In this document: positions 15,737 to 23,211 of the stretch, piece after piece
Layout: the number at the start of each line of letters is the position of its first letter
Position numbering within the stretch: position 1 is the first letter of the stretch
Assembly (NCBI RefSeq): GCF_902491285.1
Contig: NZ_CABUHK010000084.1
Span: 1 to 23,221 of the forward strand
Source: an uncultured Bacteroides sp.
GTDB lineage: Bacteria > Bacteroidota > Bacteroidia > Bacteroidales > Bacteroidaceae
Reading direction: 5' to 3'
DNA: 23,221 nucleotides
The notes under the pieces: generated by a model
The model's database searches: none
Told to the model about the DNA's origin: nothing
What the model saw: only the letters and a program-made list of their open reading frames with translations
Made by a program: the position numbers and the translations under genes

Positions 15737-16587
15737 TGAATGAAGTGAAATGGGCAATCATCACCGGAGCTGATGGCGGTATGGGTACAGAAATAACCCG
15801 TGCTGTGGCCAAAGCTGGTTATCGGGTAATAATGGCTTGTTATAACCACCGGAAGGCGGAGACTGTCCGGCAACGGCTAATTGAAGAAACGGGAAATCCG
15901 AATTTGGAAGTGATAGCGGTTGATTTATCTTCCATGAAATCTGTCGTTTCTTTTGCCGGGCAGATTTTAGAACGCAACCTTCCTGTCTCCCTATTGATGA
16001 ACAATGCCGGAACAATGGAAACGGGATTTTCTATTACGAGCGACGGGTTTGAACGGACGGTCAGCGTAAATTACGTGGCTCCTTACTTGTTGACGCGTAA
16101 ATTAATCCCGGCTATGGTGCGTGGAGCACGTATCGTAAATATGGTTTCGTGCACGTATGCAATCGGGAGACTCGATTTTCCTGATTTCCTGCATAGGGGA
16201 AAGCAGGGGCAGTTCTGGAGAATACCTGTTTACAGCAATACGAAATTGGCTTTATTACTGTTTACTTTCGAACTTGCCGAACAACTTCGCGGGAAAGGAA
16301 TCACTGTCAATGCCGCTGATCCGGGAATCGTCTCTACCGATATCATCACGATGCACAAGTGGTTCGACCCCTTGACGGATATATTTTTCCGTCCTTTTAT
16401 CCGTAAGCCCGCGAAAGGGGCTTCTACGGCAATTGGGCTGTTGTTGGACGAGAAGGAAGCCGGTGTGACGGGACAACTCTATGTCAATAATCATCGGAAA
16501 ATCTTATCTGACAAATACATAAACCATGTGCAGAGAGAGCAGTTGTGGGAAATAACGGAGCGTTCGTTAGCGCAATGGTTTGAGTAG
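15736..16587 (+). CDS. Short-chain dehydrogenase, candidate 3-hydroxysteroid dehydrogenase
   Basis: NAD(P)-dependent classical SDR. In this operon it most likely interconverts a 3-keto and 3-hydroxy steroid. The 283-aa protein has the cofactor motif TGADGGMG at 10-17, NNAG at 89-92, Asn112, and the catalytic Ser138 and YSNTK (Tyr166, Lys170). Arg39/Lys40 after the second strand hint at NADP(H). A segment of about 20 residues, HKWFDPLTDIFFRPFIRKPA, is amphipathic and could touch the membrane, as in retinol dehydrogenase-like SDRs. Its ATG shares one base with the stop of the flavin reductase (TAATG), so translation is coupled. A terminator follows 4 nt after the stop. Substrate and whether it acts as 3-alpha or 3-beta enzyme cannot be told from sequence. 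Confidence 0.88.
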   Translation: MNEVKWAIITGADGGMGTEITRAVAKAGYRVIMACYNHRKAETVRQRLIEETGNPNLEVIAVDLSSMKSVVSFAGQILERNLPVSLLMNNAGTMETGFSITSDGFERTVSVNYVAPYLLTRKLIPAMVRGARIVNMVSCTYAIGRLDFPDFLHRGKQGQFWRIPVYSNTKLALLLFTFELAEQLRGKGITVNAADPGIVSTDIITMHKWFDPLTDIFFRPFIRKPAKGASTAIGLLLDEKEAGVTGQLYVNNHRKILSDKYINHVQREQLWEITERSLAQWFE

Positions 16588-16591
16588 AAAG

Positions 16592-16640
16592 AAGAAACGG
16601 TGGATAATCTGTTTTCCAGTTATCCACCGTTTCTTTTTTA
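16592..16640. terminator. Bidirectional terminator between the reductase operon and pfkA
   Basis: A perfect 16-bp stem (16592-16607 with 16620-16635), a 12-nt loop with a small inner helix, and T-rich sequence on both strands. The genes on either side converge on it. Confidence 0.92.
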
Positions 16641-16663
16641 TGGTTGAATGAAACCTCTTTCTC

Positions 16664-17644
16664 TTAGATTGAAAGTTCTTTCAGTACATTCACAAGATCT
16701 CTCTTTATCGGCTTGTCGTTTTTGATAGCTTTGCTGAACGGTACATAAACGATTTCGTCATGTTCGATACCAATCATTACGTTACGCTGGTCTTCCATAA
16801 TCGCGTCAATAGCTGCCGCACCTAGGCGGCTTGCCAAAATACGGTCATGAGCAGTAGGGCTACCGCCACGCTGCAAGTGTCCGAGGATGGTCACACGCAC
16901 ATCATATTGAGGATATTCGTTTTTGACACGTTCCGCATAATGCATGGCGCCACCTGTCAGTTCGCTTTCGGCTACCAGCACGATACTGCTATTCTTTGAT
17001 TTGCGGAACCCGTTCTTGATAAATTCTTCCAGTTGGTCGACTTCCGTGCTGAACTCAGGAATAATAGCAGCTTCGGCTCCCGAAGCAATTGCTCCGTTCA
17101 GCGCGAGGAAACCGGCATCACGTCCCATTACTTCCACAAAGAACAAACGTTCGTGCGAAGTGGCTGTGTCGCGAATCTTATCTACTGCGTCCAAAATCGT
17201 ATTCAGTGCTGTGTCGTAACCGATAGTTGTATCTGTTCCGTAAAGGTCATTGTCAATTGTTCCCGGCAGTCCAATACATGGAACATCGAATTCTTGCGCG
17301 AAGATGCGAGCACCTGTCAACGAACCGTCACCACCGATGATGACCAGGGCGTCAATGCCTTCTTTCTTCATGTTATCATAAGCAAGTTGGCGTCCTTCAG
17401 GAGTGGTGAACTCCTTGCAGCGGGCTGTTTTCAGAATAGTTCCCCCCAGTTGGATGATGTTACTTACGTTTTGGCTTTTGAATTCTTTGATTTCGCCTGT
17501 CACCAGACCTTTGTAGCCTCTATATATACCTTTAACTTGTAGTCCGTTATAGATAGCCGCACGTGTCACTGCACGTATAGCTGCGTTCATTCCCGGCGCA
17601 TCACCGCCGGAAGTTAAAATTCCGATACACTTTACTGTTCCCAT
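16664..17644 (-). CDS. pfkA: ATP-dependent 6-phosphofructokinase
   Basis: Phosphorylates fructose 6-phosphate to fructose 1,6-bisphosphate in glycolysis. The 326-aa protein begins [25 protein letters not shown] at 104-108 has Gly rather than Asp at the position that decides the phosphoryl donor, and PGTIDND at 127-133 has Gly where pyrophosphate enzymes have Lys. Both mark the ATP type. The catalytic Asp131 and [17 protein letters not shown] and GHLQRGGSP are present. Bacteroides species usually carry several PFK genes, some pyrophosphate-linked, so this is one of a set (from memory; B. thetaiotaomicron BT_2062 is in a similar neighbourhood). It has its own promoter box 34 nt upstream and a terminator after it. 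Confidence 0.96.
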   Translation of the reverse strand: MGTVKCIGILTSGGDAPGMNAAIRAVTRAAIYNGLQVKGIYRGYKGLVTGEIKEFKSQNVSNIIQLGGTILKTARCKEFTTPEGRQLAYDNMKKEGIDALVIIGGDGSLTGARIFAQEFDVPCIGLPGTIDNDLYGTDTTIGYDTALNTILDAVDKIRDTATSHERLFFVEVMGRDAGFLALNGAIASGAEAAIIPEFSTEVDQLEEFIKNGFRKSKNSSIVLVAESELTGGAMHYAERVKNEYPQYDVRVTILGHLQRGGSPTAHDRILASRLGAAAIDAIMEDQRNVMIGIEHDEIVYVPFSKAIKNDKPIKRDLVNVLKELSI

Positions 17645-17677
17645 AACACAATCTTTTCATTAATTAGTTTGACGTGG

Positions 17678-17685
17678 CAAATGTA
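17678..17685 (-). promoter_or_regulatory. Promoter box of pfkA
   Basis: The - strand reads TACATTTG, an exact TAnnTTTG box, 33 nt before the pfkA ATG. An upstream TTG lies about 17 nt from the box, near the expected -33 position. The rest of the 184-nt pfkA-ispH spacer holds two short stems (17721-17737, 17736-17750) with no clear terminator. Confidence 0.65.
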
Positions 17686-17828
17686 CAATAAAAAGTTGAA
17701 AGCAATGTTTATGAAGTTTTTTTTCGCATGACGAAAACATTAAAAATGTTCAAATAGCTGTTCTTTGCTTTCTTTTTATTCTTATCTGTTTCTCTGCTGT
17801 TATTCTTTTATGAAATAGGCAGTTGTTT

Positions 17829-18692
17829 TTATATAAGTGCCTGAATGTGACTGTATATCTTTTCCATCAGCCATTTAGGAGTTGAAGTAGCCCCGCACAC
17901 ACCAATTGATTGTACATTTTGGAGCAAAGAAACGTCTATCTCCTTCTCGTTGTCTATTAAATGTGAATTAGGATTCACTTTCAGACACTCTTCAAACAAC
18001 ATCTTTCCGTTCGAACTCTTTTTCCCGCTGACGAAAAATATCAAATCATGCGTAGCCGCAAACTCCCTGAGCTTGGGCATGCGGTTGGCAACCTGGCGGC
18101 AAATCGTGTCGTAATACTCGAAAGTCGCGTCCGGTGAGATATGCTTTTTAATGTATTCTACAATTTCCTGGAATTCGTCGAGCGACTTGGTTGTCTGCGA
18201 GAAAAGCCGGATATTCTTGCTTAAATCCAGTTTCTTCGCTTCCTCGGCTTTTTCGATGACAATCGCTTTTCCGTCTGTCTGTCCCACTAGTCCCAACACT
18301 TCTGCGTGACCGGTTTTGCCGTATATGACAATTTGTTTTTCTTGATTTCCGTCTTGTAGAAACTCTTGCTTGATACGTTTTTGCAAACGTAATACTACCG
18401 GGCAGGTAGCATCTATTATCTCTATATTATTTTCGCGGGCAATCATGTAAGTTTCAGGTGGTTCCCCGTGTGCTCTGAGCAGAACCTTGGCGTTTCGCAA
18501 CTGCTTGAACTCTTCACGGTTGATGGTAATTAATCCCATCGTTTTCAGCCTGTCCACTTCCCGGCTATTGTGCACTATATCTCCAAGACAATAAAGCGTT
18601 TCTCCTTTTGCCAACTCTTCTTCTGCTTTGTGGATGGCAGTCACTACCCCGAAACAGAAACCCGAATCCTCATCTATCTCTACTTTAATCAT
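17829..18692 (-). CDS. ispH: 4-Hydroxy-3-methylbut-2-enyl diphosphate reductase
   Basis: Last step of the MEP pathway: reduces HMBPP to isopentenyl and dimethylallyl diphosphate with a [4Fe-4S] cluster. The 287-aa protein has the three cluster Cys at 13 (GFCFGV), 97 (DATCPVV) and 198 (DTICRQV). Substrate-binding residues are His41 (IVHN), His75 (RAHG), His129 and Glu131 (TGHAEVLG), QTTKS at 166-170 and SGKKSSN at 222-228. It is of normal length without the S1-domain fusion seen in some Firmicutes. It lies 95 nt downstream of cmk on the same strand and is probably co-transcribed, since no strong promoter box is visible between them; TAGCTTTC just before the ATG is a near match only. It supplies the substrates of the polyprenyl synthetase at 20452. 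Confidence 0.96.
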   Translation of the reverse strand: MIKVEIDEDSGFCFGVVTAIHKAEEELAKGETLYCLGDIVHNSREVDRLKTMGLITINREEFKQLRNAKVLLRAHGEPPETYMIARENNIEIIDATCPVVLRLQKRIKQEFLQDGNQEKQIVIYGKTGHAEVLGLVGQTDGKAIVIEKAEEAKKLDLSKNIRLFSQTTKSLDEFQEIVEYIKKHISPDATFEYYDTICRQVANRMPKLREFAATHDLIFFVSGKKSSNGKMLFEECLKVNPNSHLIDNEKEIDVSLLQNVQSIGVCGATSTPKWLMEKIYSHIQALI

Positions 18693-18721
18693 ATAGAAAG
18701 CTACTTATACCATATTGAATA

Positions 18722-18760
18722 ATATCACTTATACTATAAGGATATCACTTATATTATAAA
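18722..18760. repeat. 20-bp tandem repeat in the cmk-ispH spacer
   Basis: atatcacttatactataag (18722-18740) is followed directly by atatcacttatattataaa (18742-18760), 17 of 19 bases identical at a 20-bp period. A partial copy precedes it (acttataccatatt) and an AATATCC follows. An inverted repeat aaggatat/atatcctt (18738-18745 with 18763-18770) encloses the second copy. Confidence 0.65.
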
Positions 18761-18787
18761 GAATATCCTTCAAGCCATGAAGGGAAG

Positions 18788-19474
18788 CTATTTGCCTACT
18801 TTGTTAAAGTTCTCGAACAACCATTCTTTCTGCTGCTCGATTGTCAAATTCGTATTATCCAGCAAAAGAGCATCTTTGGCTTTGCGCAGCGGGCTTACGT
18901 CGCGATTTTGGTCAATGTAATCCCGTTGCTTTACATTCTCCAATATTTCGTCGAAACTGGCCTCCTGGCCTTTTGCTTTCAACTCTTCATAACGGCGCTG
19001 TGCGCGGATTTCCGGTGTGGCGGTAACGAATATCTTCAATTCTGCATTCGGAAAAACGGTAGTCCCGATGTCTCTGCCGTCCATCACGATTCCTTTTTCC
19101 TTTCCCATTGCCTGCTGTTGAGCTACCATTGCCTCACGTACAAAGTTGAGCGCACTGATAGGGCTAACCTTCGATGAAACTTCCATCGTACGGATTTTGT
19201 TTTCCACATTCATGCCGTTGAGGTAGGTGTCCGGACGCCCTGTTTCCGGATTCAAGCGGAAAGAAATATGAATATTCTTGATTTCATTTCTCAGTTTTTC
19301 GACATCGATAACATCACCGTCGAAAATCCCGTTCTCTATACCATATAAGGTAACCGCGCGATACATGGCTCCGCTGTCAATGTAAATGTATCCTATTTCA
19401 CGGGCAAGATCCTTGGCCATGGTGCTTTTTCCGCAAGAGGAAAAACCGTCGACTGCTATTACTATCTTTTTCAT
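18788..19474 (-). CDS. cmk: Cytidylate kinase
   Basis: Phosphorylates CMP and dCMP to the diphosphates. The 228-aa protein starts [18 protein letters not shown], with the P-loop GFSSCGKST at 10-18, DSGAMYRA and DGRDIGT, and an Arg-rich C-terminal lid ([16 protein letters not shown]). Length and motifs are normal for the family. The frame stays open to 19663, but that extension crosses the promoter box at 19499-19506 and has no family similarity, so 19474 is preferred. A perfect 18-bp palindrome lies just upstream of the promoter box, suggesting regulation by a dimeric repressor, which is unusual for a housekeeping kinase. ispH follows downstream. Confidence 0.95.
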   Translation of the reverse strand: MKKIVIAVDGFSSCGKSTMAKDLAREIGYIYIDSGAMYRAVTLYGIENGIFDGDVIDVEKLRNEIKNIHISFRLNPETGRPDTYLNGMNVENKIRTMEVSSKVSPISALNFVREAMVAQQQAMGKEKGIVMDGRDIGTTVFPNAELKIFVTATPEIRAQRRYEELKAKGQEASFDEILENVKQRDYIDQNRDVSPLRKAKDALLLDNTNLTIEQQKEWLFENFNKVGK

Positions 19475-19498
19475 ATTCAGTTCATCTAATTTGTCCGC

Positions 19499-19506
19499 CA
19501 AAGATA
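19499..19506 (-). promoter_or_regulatory. Promoter box of cmk
   Basis: The - strand reads TATCTTTG, an exact TAnnTTTG box, 24 nt before the cmk ATG at 19474. The position expected for its -33 element falls inside the palindrome at 19524-19541. Confidence 0.65.
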
Positions 19507-19523
19507 CGTTTATTTTTAAAGAC

Positions 19524-19541
19524 AGACCGAACGTTCGGTCT
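19524..19541. promoter_or_regulatory. Perfect 18-bp palindrome, likely operator
   Basis: agaccgaac meets gttcggtct without a spacer. The form (ACCGAAC/GTTCGGT) is like operators of TetR-family repressors. It begins 17 nt upstream of the cmk -7 box and overlaps the -33 position, so a bound dimer should block cmk transcription. It lies about 92 nt upstream of the tonB promoter box. No regulator gene is present in the window. Confidence 0.6.
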
Positions 19542-19632
19542 AAAAAAGAGTGAAGTAAGTACGAAAGAATTAAAAAAGTTAAAAAGCCGGATAAAAAGAC
19601 AGGAAGAAACAGGCGGTTAACTGAAAATGTAC

Positions 19633-19640
19633 TATATTTG
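19633..19640 (+). promoter_or_regulatory. Promoter box of the tonB-family gene
   Basis: TATATTTG is an exact TAnnTTTG box, 56 nt before the ATG at 19697. Two bases later the opposite strand carries TATCTTTG (19643-19650), so two -7 boxes face each other in one imperfect 18-bp palindrome. Confidence 0.65.
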
Positions 19641-19696
19641 CCCAAAGATACATAGGAAGACACTTTTTTTTATTAATCATTATATTAATTATTTTT

Positions 19697-20380
19697 ATGG
19701 AAGTTAAAAAATCACCCAAAGCAGACCTGGAAGGCAAGAAGTCTACATGGTTGCTCGTTGGTTACGTGGTAGTGTTAGCTTTCATGTTCGTGGCGTTCGA
19801 ATGGACCCAGCGTGACGTGAAAATTGATACAAGCCAGGCAGTAGCTGACGTTGTGTTTGAAGAGGAAATCATTCCTATTACCGAGACCCCCGAACAACAA
19901 GCTCCACCACCACCCGAAGCTCCGAAAGTGGCTGAATTATTGGAGATTGTCGACGATAAAGCCGAAATTGATGAAACAACAACCATTATCAATGAAGATA
20001 ATGCTGCTCCGGTAGAGGTAAAATATGTACCGGTACAGGTTGTTGAAGAAGAGCCGGAAGAACAAACGATCTTCGAAGTTGTAGAAAATATGCCGGACTT
20101 CCCGGGCGGACAGGCAGCTTTGATGCAGTATCTGGCTAAGAATATCAAATACCCGACTATAGCACAGGAAAACGGAACTCAAGGACGTGTTATCGTACAG
20201 TTCGTTGTTAACAAGGACGGTAGTATCGTAGATGCGAAAGTTGTACGTAGCGTTGACCCGTATTTGGATAAAGAAGCCCTCCGTGTGATAAATACCATGC
20301 CGAAGTGGAAACCTGGTATGCAGCGCGGTAAACCGGTACGTGTTAAATTTACAGTTCCTGTAATGTTCAGGCTGCAGTAA
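19697..20380 (+). CDS. tonB: TonB-family energy transducer
   Basis: Links the proton-motive ExbB/ExbD complex in the inner membrane to TonB-dependent outer-membrane receptors (SusC-like transporters, iron or vitamin receptors). The 227-aa protein has a short cytoplasmic N-terminus, a single membrane anchor at about 17-34 (STWLLVGYVVVLAFMFVA), and an acidic, Pro-containing periplasmic linker (APPPPEAP at 69-76, then many Glu/Asp). The C-terminal TonB domain covers about 135-227, with DFPGG, the YP motif in IKYPTIAQENGTQG, and the closing PVRVKFTVPVMF. The linker is acidic rather than Lys/Pro-rich as in E. coli. No exbB/exbD is adjacent. Bacteroides have several tonB copies, and which receptors this one serves cannot be told. 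Own promoter and terminator, so a single-gene unit. Confidence 0.92.
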   Translation: MEVKKSPKADLEGKKSTWLLVGYVVVLAFMFVAFEWTQRDVKIDTSQAVADVVFEEEIIPITETPEQQAPPPPEAPKVAELLEIVDDKAEIDETTTIINEDNAAPVEVKYVPVQVVEEEPEEQTIFEVVENMPDFPGGQAALMQYLAKNIKYPTIAQENGTQGRVIVQFVVNKDGSIVDAKVVRSVDPYLDKEALRVINTMPKWKPGMQRGKPVRVKFTVPVMFRLQ

Positions 20381-20398
20381 TTTGTAATACAATAATTT

Positions 20399-20426
20399 AA
20401 GAGGCTGCCGTAAGCAGCCTCTTTTT
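20399..20426 (+). terminator. Rho-independent terminator of tonB
   Basis: A perfect 10-bp stem (aagaggctgc/gcagcctctt) with a 5-nt CGTAA loop followed by TTT. It starts 18 nt after the stop codon and ends 25 nt before the next gene. Confidence 0.92.
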
Positions 20427-20451
20427 CATTCATTAATATTTTTCATCCATC

Positions 20452-21426
20452 ATGTTCACAGCTTCTCAATTACTTGATAAAATAAACAGTCATATTTCTG
20501 AAATTCAGTTTACCCGGACACCGGAAGGGCTCTATGAACCGATTGAGTATATCCTTTCTCTAGGGGGGAAGCGGATACGTCCTGTATTAATGTTGATGGC
20601 GTATAATCTGTATCGTGAGGATGTCGCATCTATCTACGATCCTGCTATTGCTATCGAGGTTTACCATAACCATACATTACTGCATGATGACTTGATGGAC
20701 CGTTCGGAGGTACGCAGAGGGAAACCGACTGTGCACAAAGTTTGGAATGATAATACTGCCGTGCTTTCGGGCGATGCTATGTTGATTTTGGCATTTCGGT
20801 ACATGACAGCGTGCCCAGCGGAATATTTGAAAGAAGTGATGGAACTGTTCAGTCTGACCACACTTGAAATTTGTGAAGGACAGCAACTGGATATGGAATT
20901 TGAATCTCGCTGTGATGTCACAGAAGATGAATATATCGAAATGATTCGTCTGAAAACAGCCGTATTGCTGGCAGGTAGTCTTAAAATCGGTGCTATTTTG
21001 GCAGGAGCAACTGCTGAAGATGCCGAGAACCTGTATAATTTCGGAATGCAGATAGGAATCGCATTCCAGTTGCAGGATGATTTGTTGGACGTTTATGGAG
21101 ATCCGGAAGTGTTCGGTAAGAAAATAGGCGGTGACATTCTTTGCAACAAAAAAACGTATATGCTTATCAAAGCGCTGAACCGTGCGGACGAAAAGCAAAA
21201 AGAAGAACTGGACTGTTGGCTGAATGCTGAAACTTATCAGCCTGCTGAGAAAATAGCAGCAGTGACGGAACTGTATAATCAACTGGATATTCGTAATGTC
21301 TGCGAAAACAAGATGCGCGAGTATTATACACTTGCCATGGAAAGTCTTTCGGCAGTAGCAGTGGCAGAGGATCGAAAAAAAGAATTAAAGAACTTGGTGA
21401 AATTATTGATGTATCGTGAAATGTAG
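20452..21426 (+). CDS. Trans-isoprenyl diphosphate synthase (polyprenyl synthetase)
   Basis: Builds an all-trans prenyl diphosphate from isopentenyl diphosphate units. The 324-aa protein has GGKRIRP at 38-44, the first Asp-rich motif DDLMD at 79-83, GDAML at 107-111, a KTA motif (168-170) and the second Asp-rich motif QDDLLD at 208-213. Residues four and five before the first motif are Thr75 and His74, without a bulky aromatic stop, so products of C20 or longer are possible, such as a menaquinone side-chain precursor. Chain length is not certain from this alone; farnesyl or geranylgeranyl synthase are alternatives. First of three closely spaced genes (16-nt gap to the next). No clear promoter box lies in the 25 nt after the tonB terminator. 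Confidence 0.93.
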   Translation: MFTASQLLDKINSHISEIQFTRTPEGLYEPIEYILSLGGKRIRPVLMLMAYNLYREDVASIYDPAIAIEVYHNHTLLHDDLMDRSEVRRGKPTVHKVWNDNTAVLSGDAMLILAFRYMTACPAEYLKEVMELFSLTTLEICEGQQLDMEFESRCDVTEDEYIEMIRLKTAVLLAGSLKIGAILAGATAEDAENLYNFGMQIGIAFQLQDDLLDVYGDPEVFGKKIGGDILCNKKTYMLIKALNRADEKQKEELDCWLNAETYQPAEKIAAVTELYNQLDIRNVCENKMREYYTLAMESLSAVAVAEDRKKELKNLVKLLMYREM

Positions 21427-21442
21427 CTAAGCTCTTGAAAAT

Positions 21443-22159
21443 ATGCCATACAGACGACTACCAAATACAGACCAGGCGAGGGTTCGGGCGCTGAAAATAG
21501 CGGTTGAAAAGGGAGAACTGTATAATGTACGTGACCTGGCAATTACGCTGAAGACATTGTTCGAAGCGCGTAATTTTCTGCAAAGGTTTGAAGCGGCGCA
21601 GATTTATTATACACAATGCTATGATAATCAGTCGCGGGCGAGCAGGAGACATCAGGCAAATGTGAAAACCGCCCGACTGTATATTTCTCATTTCATCCAG
21701 GTACTCAACTTGGCTGTGCTCCGTGATGAAATAAAAGTGGCACATAAAGAATTGTACGGTCTGCCTAATGCGAGTACGGTACCGGATTTGCTGAGTGAAG
21801 CCGCATTGGTGGAGTGGGGGAAAAAGATTATTGAAGGTGAACAGCGGAGGACATCTCAGGGTGGTATACCTATTTATAATCCTACTATTGCACGTGTGAA
21901 AGTGCATTACGATATCTTTCTAGATAGCTATGAGCGGCAGAAGAATTATCAGGCATTGACAAGTCGGAGCCTTGACGAACTGGCTTCCATGCGCGACCGT
22001 GCCGATGAATTAATATTGGATATTTGGAATCAGGTTGAAGCTAAATATCAGGACATCACTCCCAATGAGGTCAGACTGGAAAAATGCCGTGATTACGGTC
22101 TGGTATATTACTATCGTTCCAGTGAAAAAGTAAAAGAAAAAAACGAAATATCATGCTGA
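21443..22159 (+). CDS. Unrecognised 238-aa protein between a prenyl synthase and tatD
   Basis: I do not recognise a family. The protein starts MPYRRLPNTDQARVRALKIA, is basic, lacks a signal peptide or membrane segment, and looks mostly helical with long charged helices (residues about 10-110 and 165-215). A hydrophobic stretch ISHFIQVLNLAVLRDEIKVA (about 81-100) looks like a buried helix. A turn-rich middle (GGIPIYNPTIARVKVHYDIF, about 140-159) separates the halves. It starts 16 nt after the prenyl synthase and its stop overlaps the tatD start by 7 nt (ATGCTGA), so it is certainly translated with its neighbours. Its codon use looks like theirs. A cytoplasmic structural or binding role is all that can be suggested. 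Confidence 0.85.
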   Translation: MPYRRLPNTDQARVRALKIAVEKGELYNVRDLAITLKTLFEARNFLQRFEAAQIYYTQCYDNQSRASRRHQANVKTARLYISHFIQVLNLAVLRDEIKVAHKELYGLPNASTVPDLLSEAALVEWGKKIIEGEQRRTSQGGIPIYNPTIARVKVHYDIFLDSYERQKNYQALTSRSLDELASMRDRADELILDIWNQVEAKYQDITPNEVRLEKCRDYGLVYYYRSSEKVKEKNEISC

Positions 22160-22929
22160 TAGATACTCACTCTCATCTCTTTTTAGAAGAATTTTCCGAA
22201 GATTTGTCACAAGTAATTGAACGTGCACGTGAAGCCGGTGTTTCATATATTTTTATGCCGAATATTGATAGTACGACGATTAATCCGATGTTATCTGTAT
22301 GTGCTGGCTATCCGGGCTATTGTTTCCCGATGATTGGGCTGCATCCCACTTCTGTTAATGAAACATATGAACAGGAATTGGCCGTTGTGCATGAGCAGTT
22401 GGCGGGAACCAATCGGTATGTTGCTATTGGTGAAATCGGTCTTGATCTTTACTGGGATAAGACCTTTTTGAAAGAACAACTGTTGGTCTTTCAAAGGCAG
22501 ATTGAGTGGGCGCTCGAATATCGGTTGCCGATTGTTATTCATTCAAGGGATGCGTTCGAGTATATATATAAGGTAATGGAACCCTATAAAAACACTCCGC
22601 TCACCGGTATTTTTCATAGTTTTACCGGGACAGTGGAAGAAGCCGAGAAATTACTGGAATTCGAAGGATTTATGCTGGGGGTTAACGGTGTAGTTACTTT
22701 TAAGAAATCTGCTCTGCCGGAGACACTGCTGACAGTTCCTTTGGAACGTATTGTGCTCGAAACCGACTCTCCCTATTTAACTCCGGTTCCGAACCGTGGC
22801 AAGCGAAATGAAAGCGCGAATGTGAAGGATACTCTTGCAAAAGTAGCGGAAATTTATCGAATGCCCTTTGAATACGTGTCTCAGGTCACTTCAGAAAATG
22901 CACTAAAAGTGTTTGGAATCCGCAAATAA
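22153..22929 (+). CDS. tatD: TatD-family metal-dependent hydrolase/DNase
   Basis: Metal-dependent hydrolase of the amidohydrolase fold; family members act as 3'-5' DNases or RNases, and some as D-aminoacyl-tRNA deacylases. The 258-aa protein has all expected metal ligands: His6 and His8 (DTHSHL), Glu94 (IGEIGLD), His130 (IHSRD), His155 (FHSFTG) and Asp205 (ETDSPYL). GLHP at 62-65 and the closing SENALKVFG complete the usual pattern. The start overlaps the 3' end of the upstream gene by 7 nt. It ends the three-gene unit; no strong terminator hairpin is visible in the next 80 nt. Exact paralogue type (TatD versus YcfH/YjjV) cannot be decided; similarity is closer to the YcfH-like general family. 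Confidence 0.94.
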   Translation: MLIDTHSHLFLEEFSEDLSQVIERAREAGVSYIFMPNIDSTTINPMLSVCAGYPGYCFPMIGLHPTSVNETYEQELAVVHEQLAGTNRYVAIGEIGLDLYWDKTFLKEQLLVFQRQIEWALEYRLPIVIHSRDAFEYIYKVMEPYKNTPLTGIFHSFTGTVEEAEKLLEFEGFMLGVNGVVTFKKSALPETLLTVPLERIVLETDSPYLTPVPNRGKRNESANVKDTLAKVAEIYRMPFEYVSQVTSENALKVFGIRK

Positions 22930-23015
22930 GGTTCGAAAGGTTTTAAATTATATTAATTTGCAGTATTTATTCAAGATAAAAAAGGGATAATGCTTCAAGA
23001 AAAGAAAAAAAAGGA

Positions 23016-23023
23016 TACATTTG
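23016..23023 (+). promoter_or_regulatory. Promoter box of the tRNA-Ser gene
   Basis: TACATTTG is an exact TAnnTTTG box, 26 nt before the mature tRNA 5' end, leaving a leader of roughly 20 nt for RNase P to remove. Confidence 0.6.
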
Positions 23024-23049
23024 TAGCTGAAAATGCGGAAAACTCATAA

Positions 23050-23137
23050 GGAGAGATGCTCGAGTGGTTGAAGAGGCACGCCTGGAAAGCGTGTATACGC
23101 CTAAAGCGTATCCGGGGTTCGAATCCCCGTCTCTCCG
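23050..23137 (+). tRNA. tRNA-Ser (anticodon GGA)
   Basis: An 88-nt cloverleaf with a 7-bp acceptor stem ggagaga/tctctcc and discriminator G. The anticodon stem cacgc/gcgtg has loop ctGGAaa, with the anticodon at 23084-23086 reading UCC and UCU codons. The long class II variable arm (atacgc-ctaaa-gcgtat) is typical of serine, and the T arm is cgggg-ttcgaat-ccccg. The 3' CCA is not encoded (next bases are CAG), so it must be added by nucleotidyltransferase. Confidence 0.97.
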
Positions 23138-23211
23138 CAGAATTGAAAACAGGACGAGAAGTAAAAACAATAATAATAATCAATTAATTAATCTTAAAAA
23201 TTAGACACACA

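Noticed and set aside
17736..17750. Small hairpin aacatt-aaa-aatgtt downstream of ispH
   Set aside because: Short A/T stem without a following T-tract on the - strand; not convincing as a terminator.
19475..19663. 63-residue N-terminal extension of cytidylate kinase with a hydrophobic segment
   Set aside because: The family starts a few residues before the P-loop as in [10 protein letters not shown]; the extension crosses a promoter box and the palindrome.
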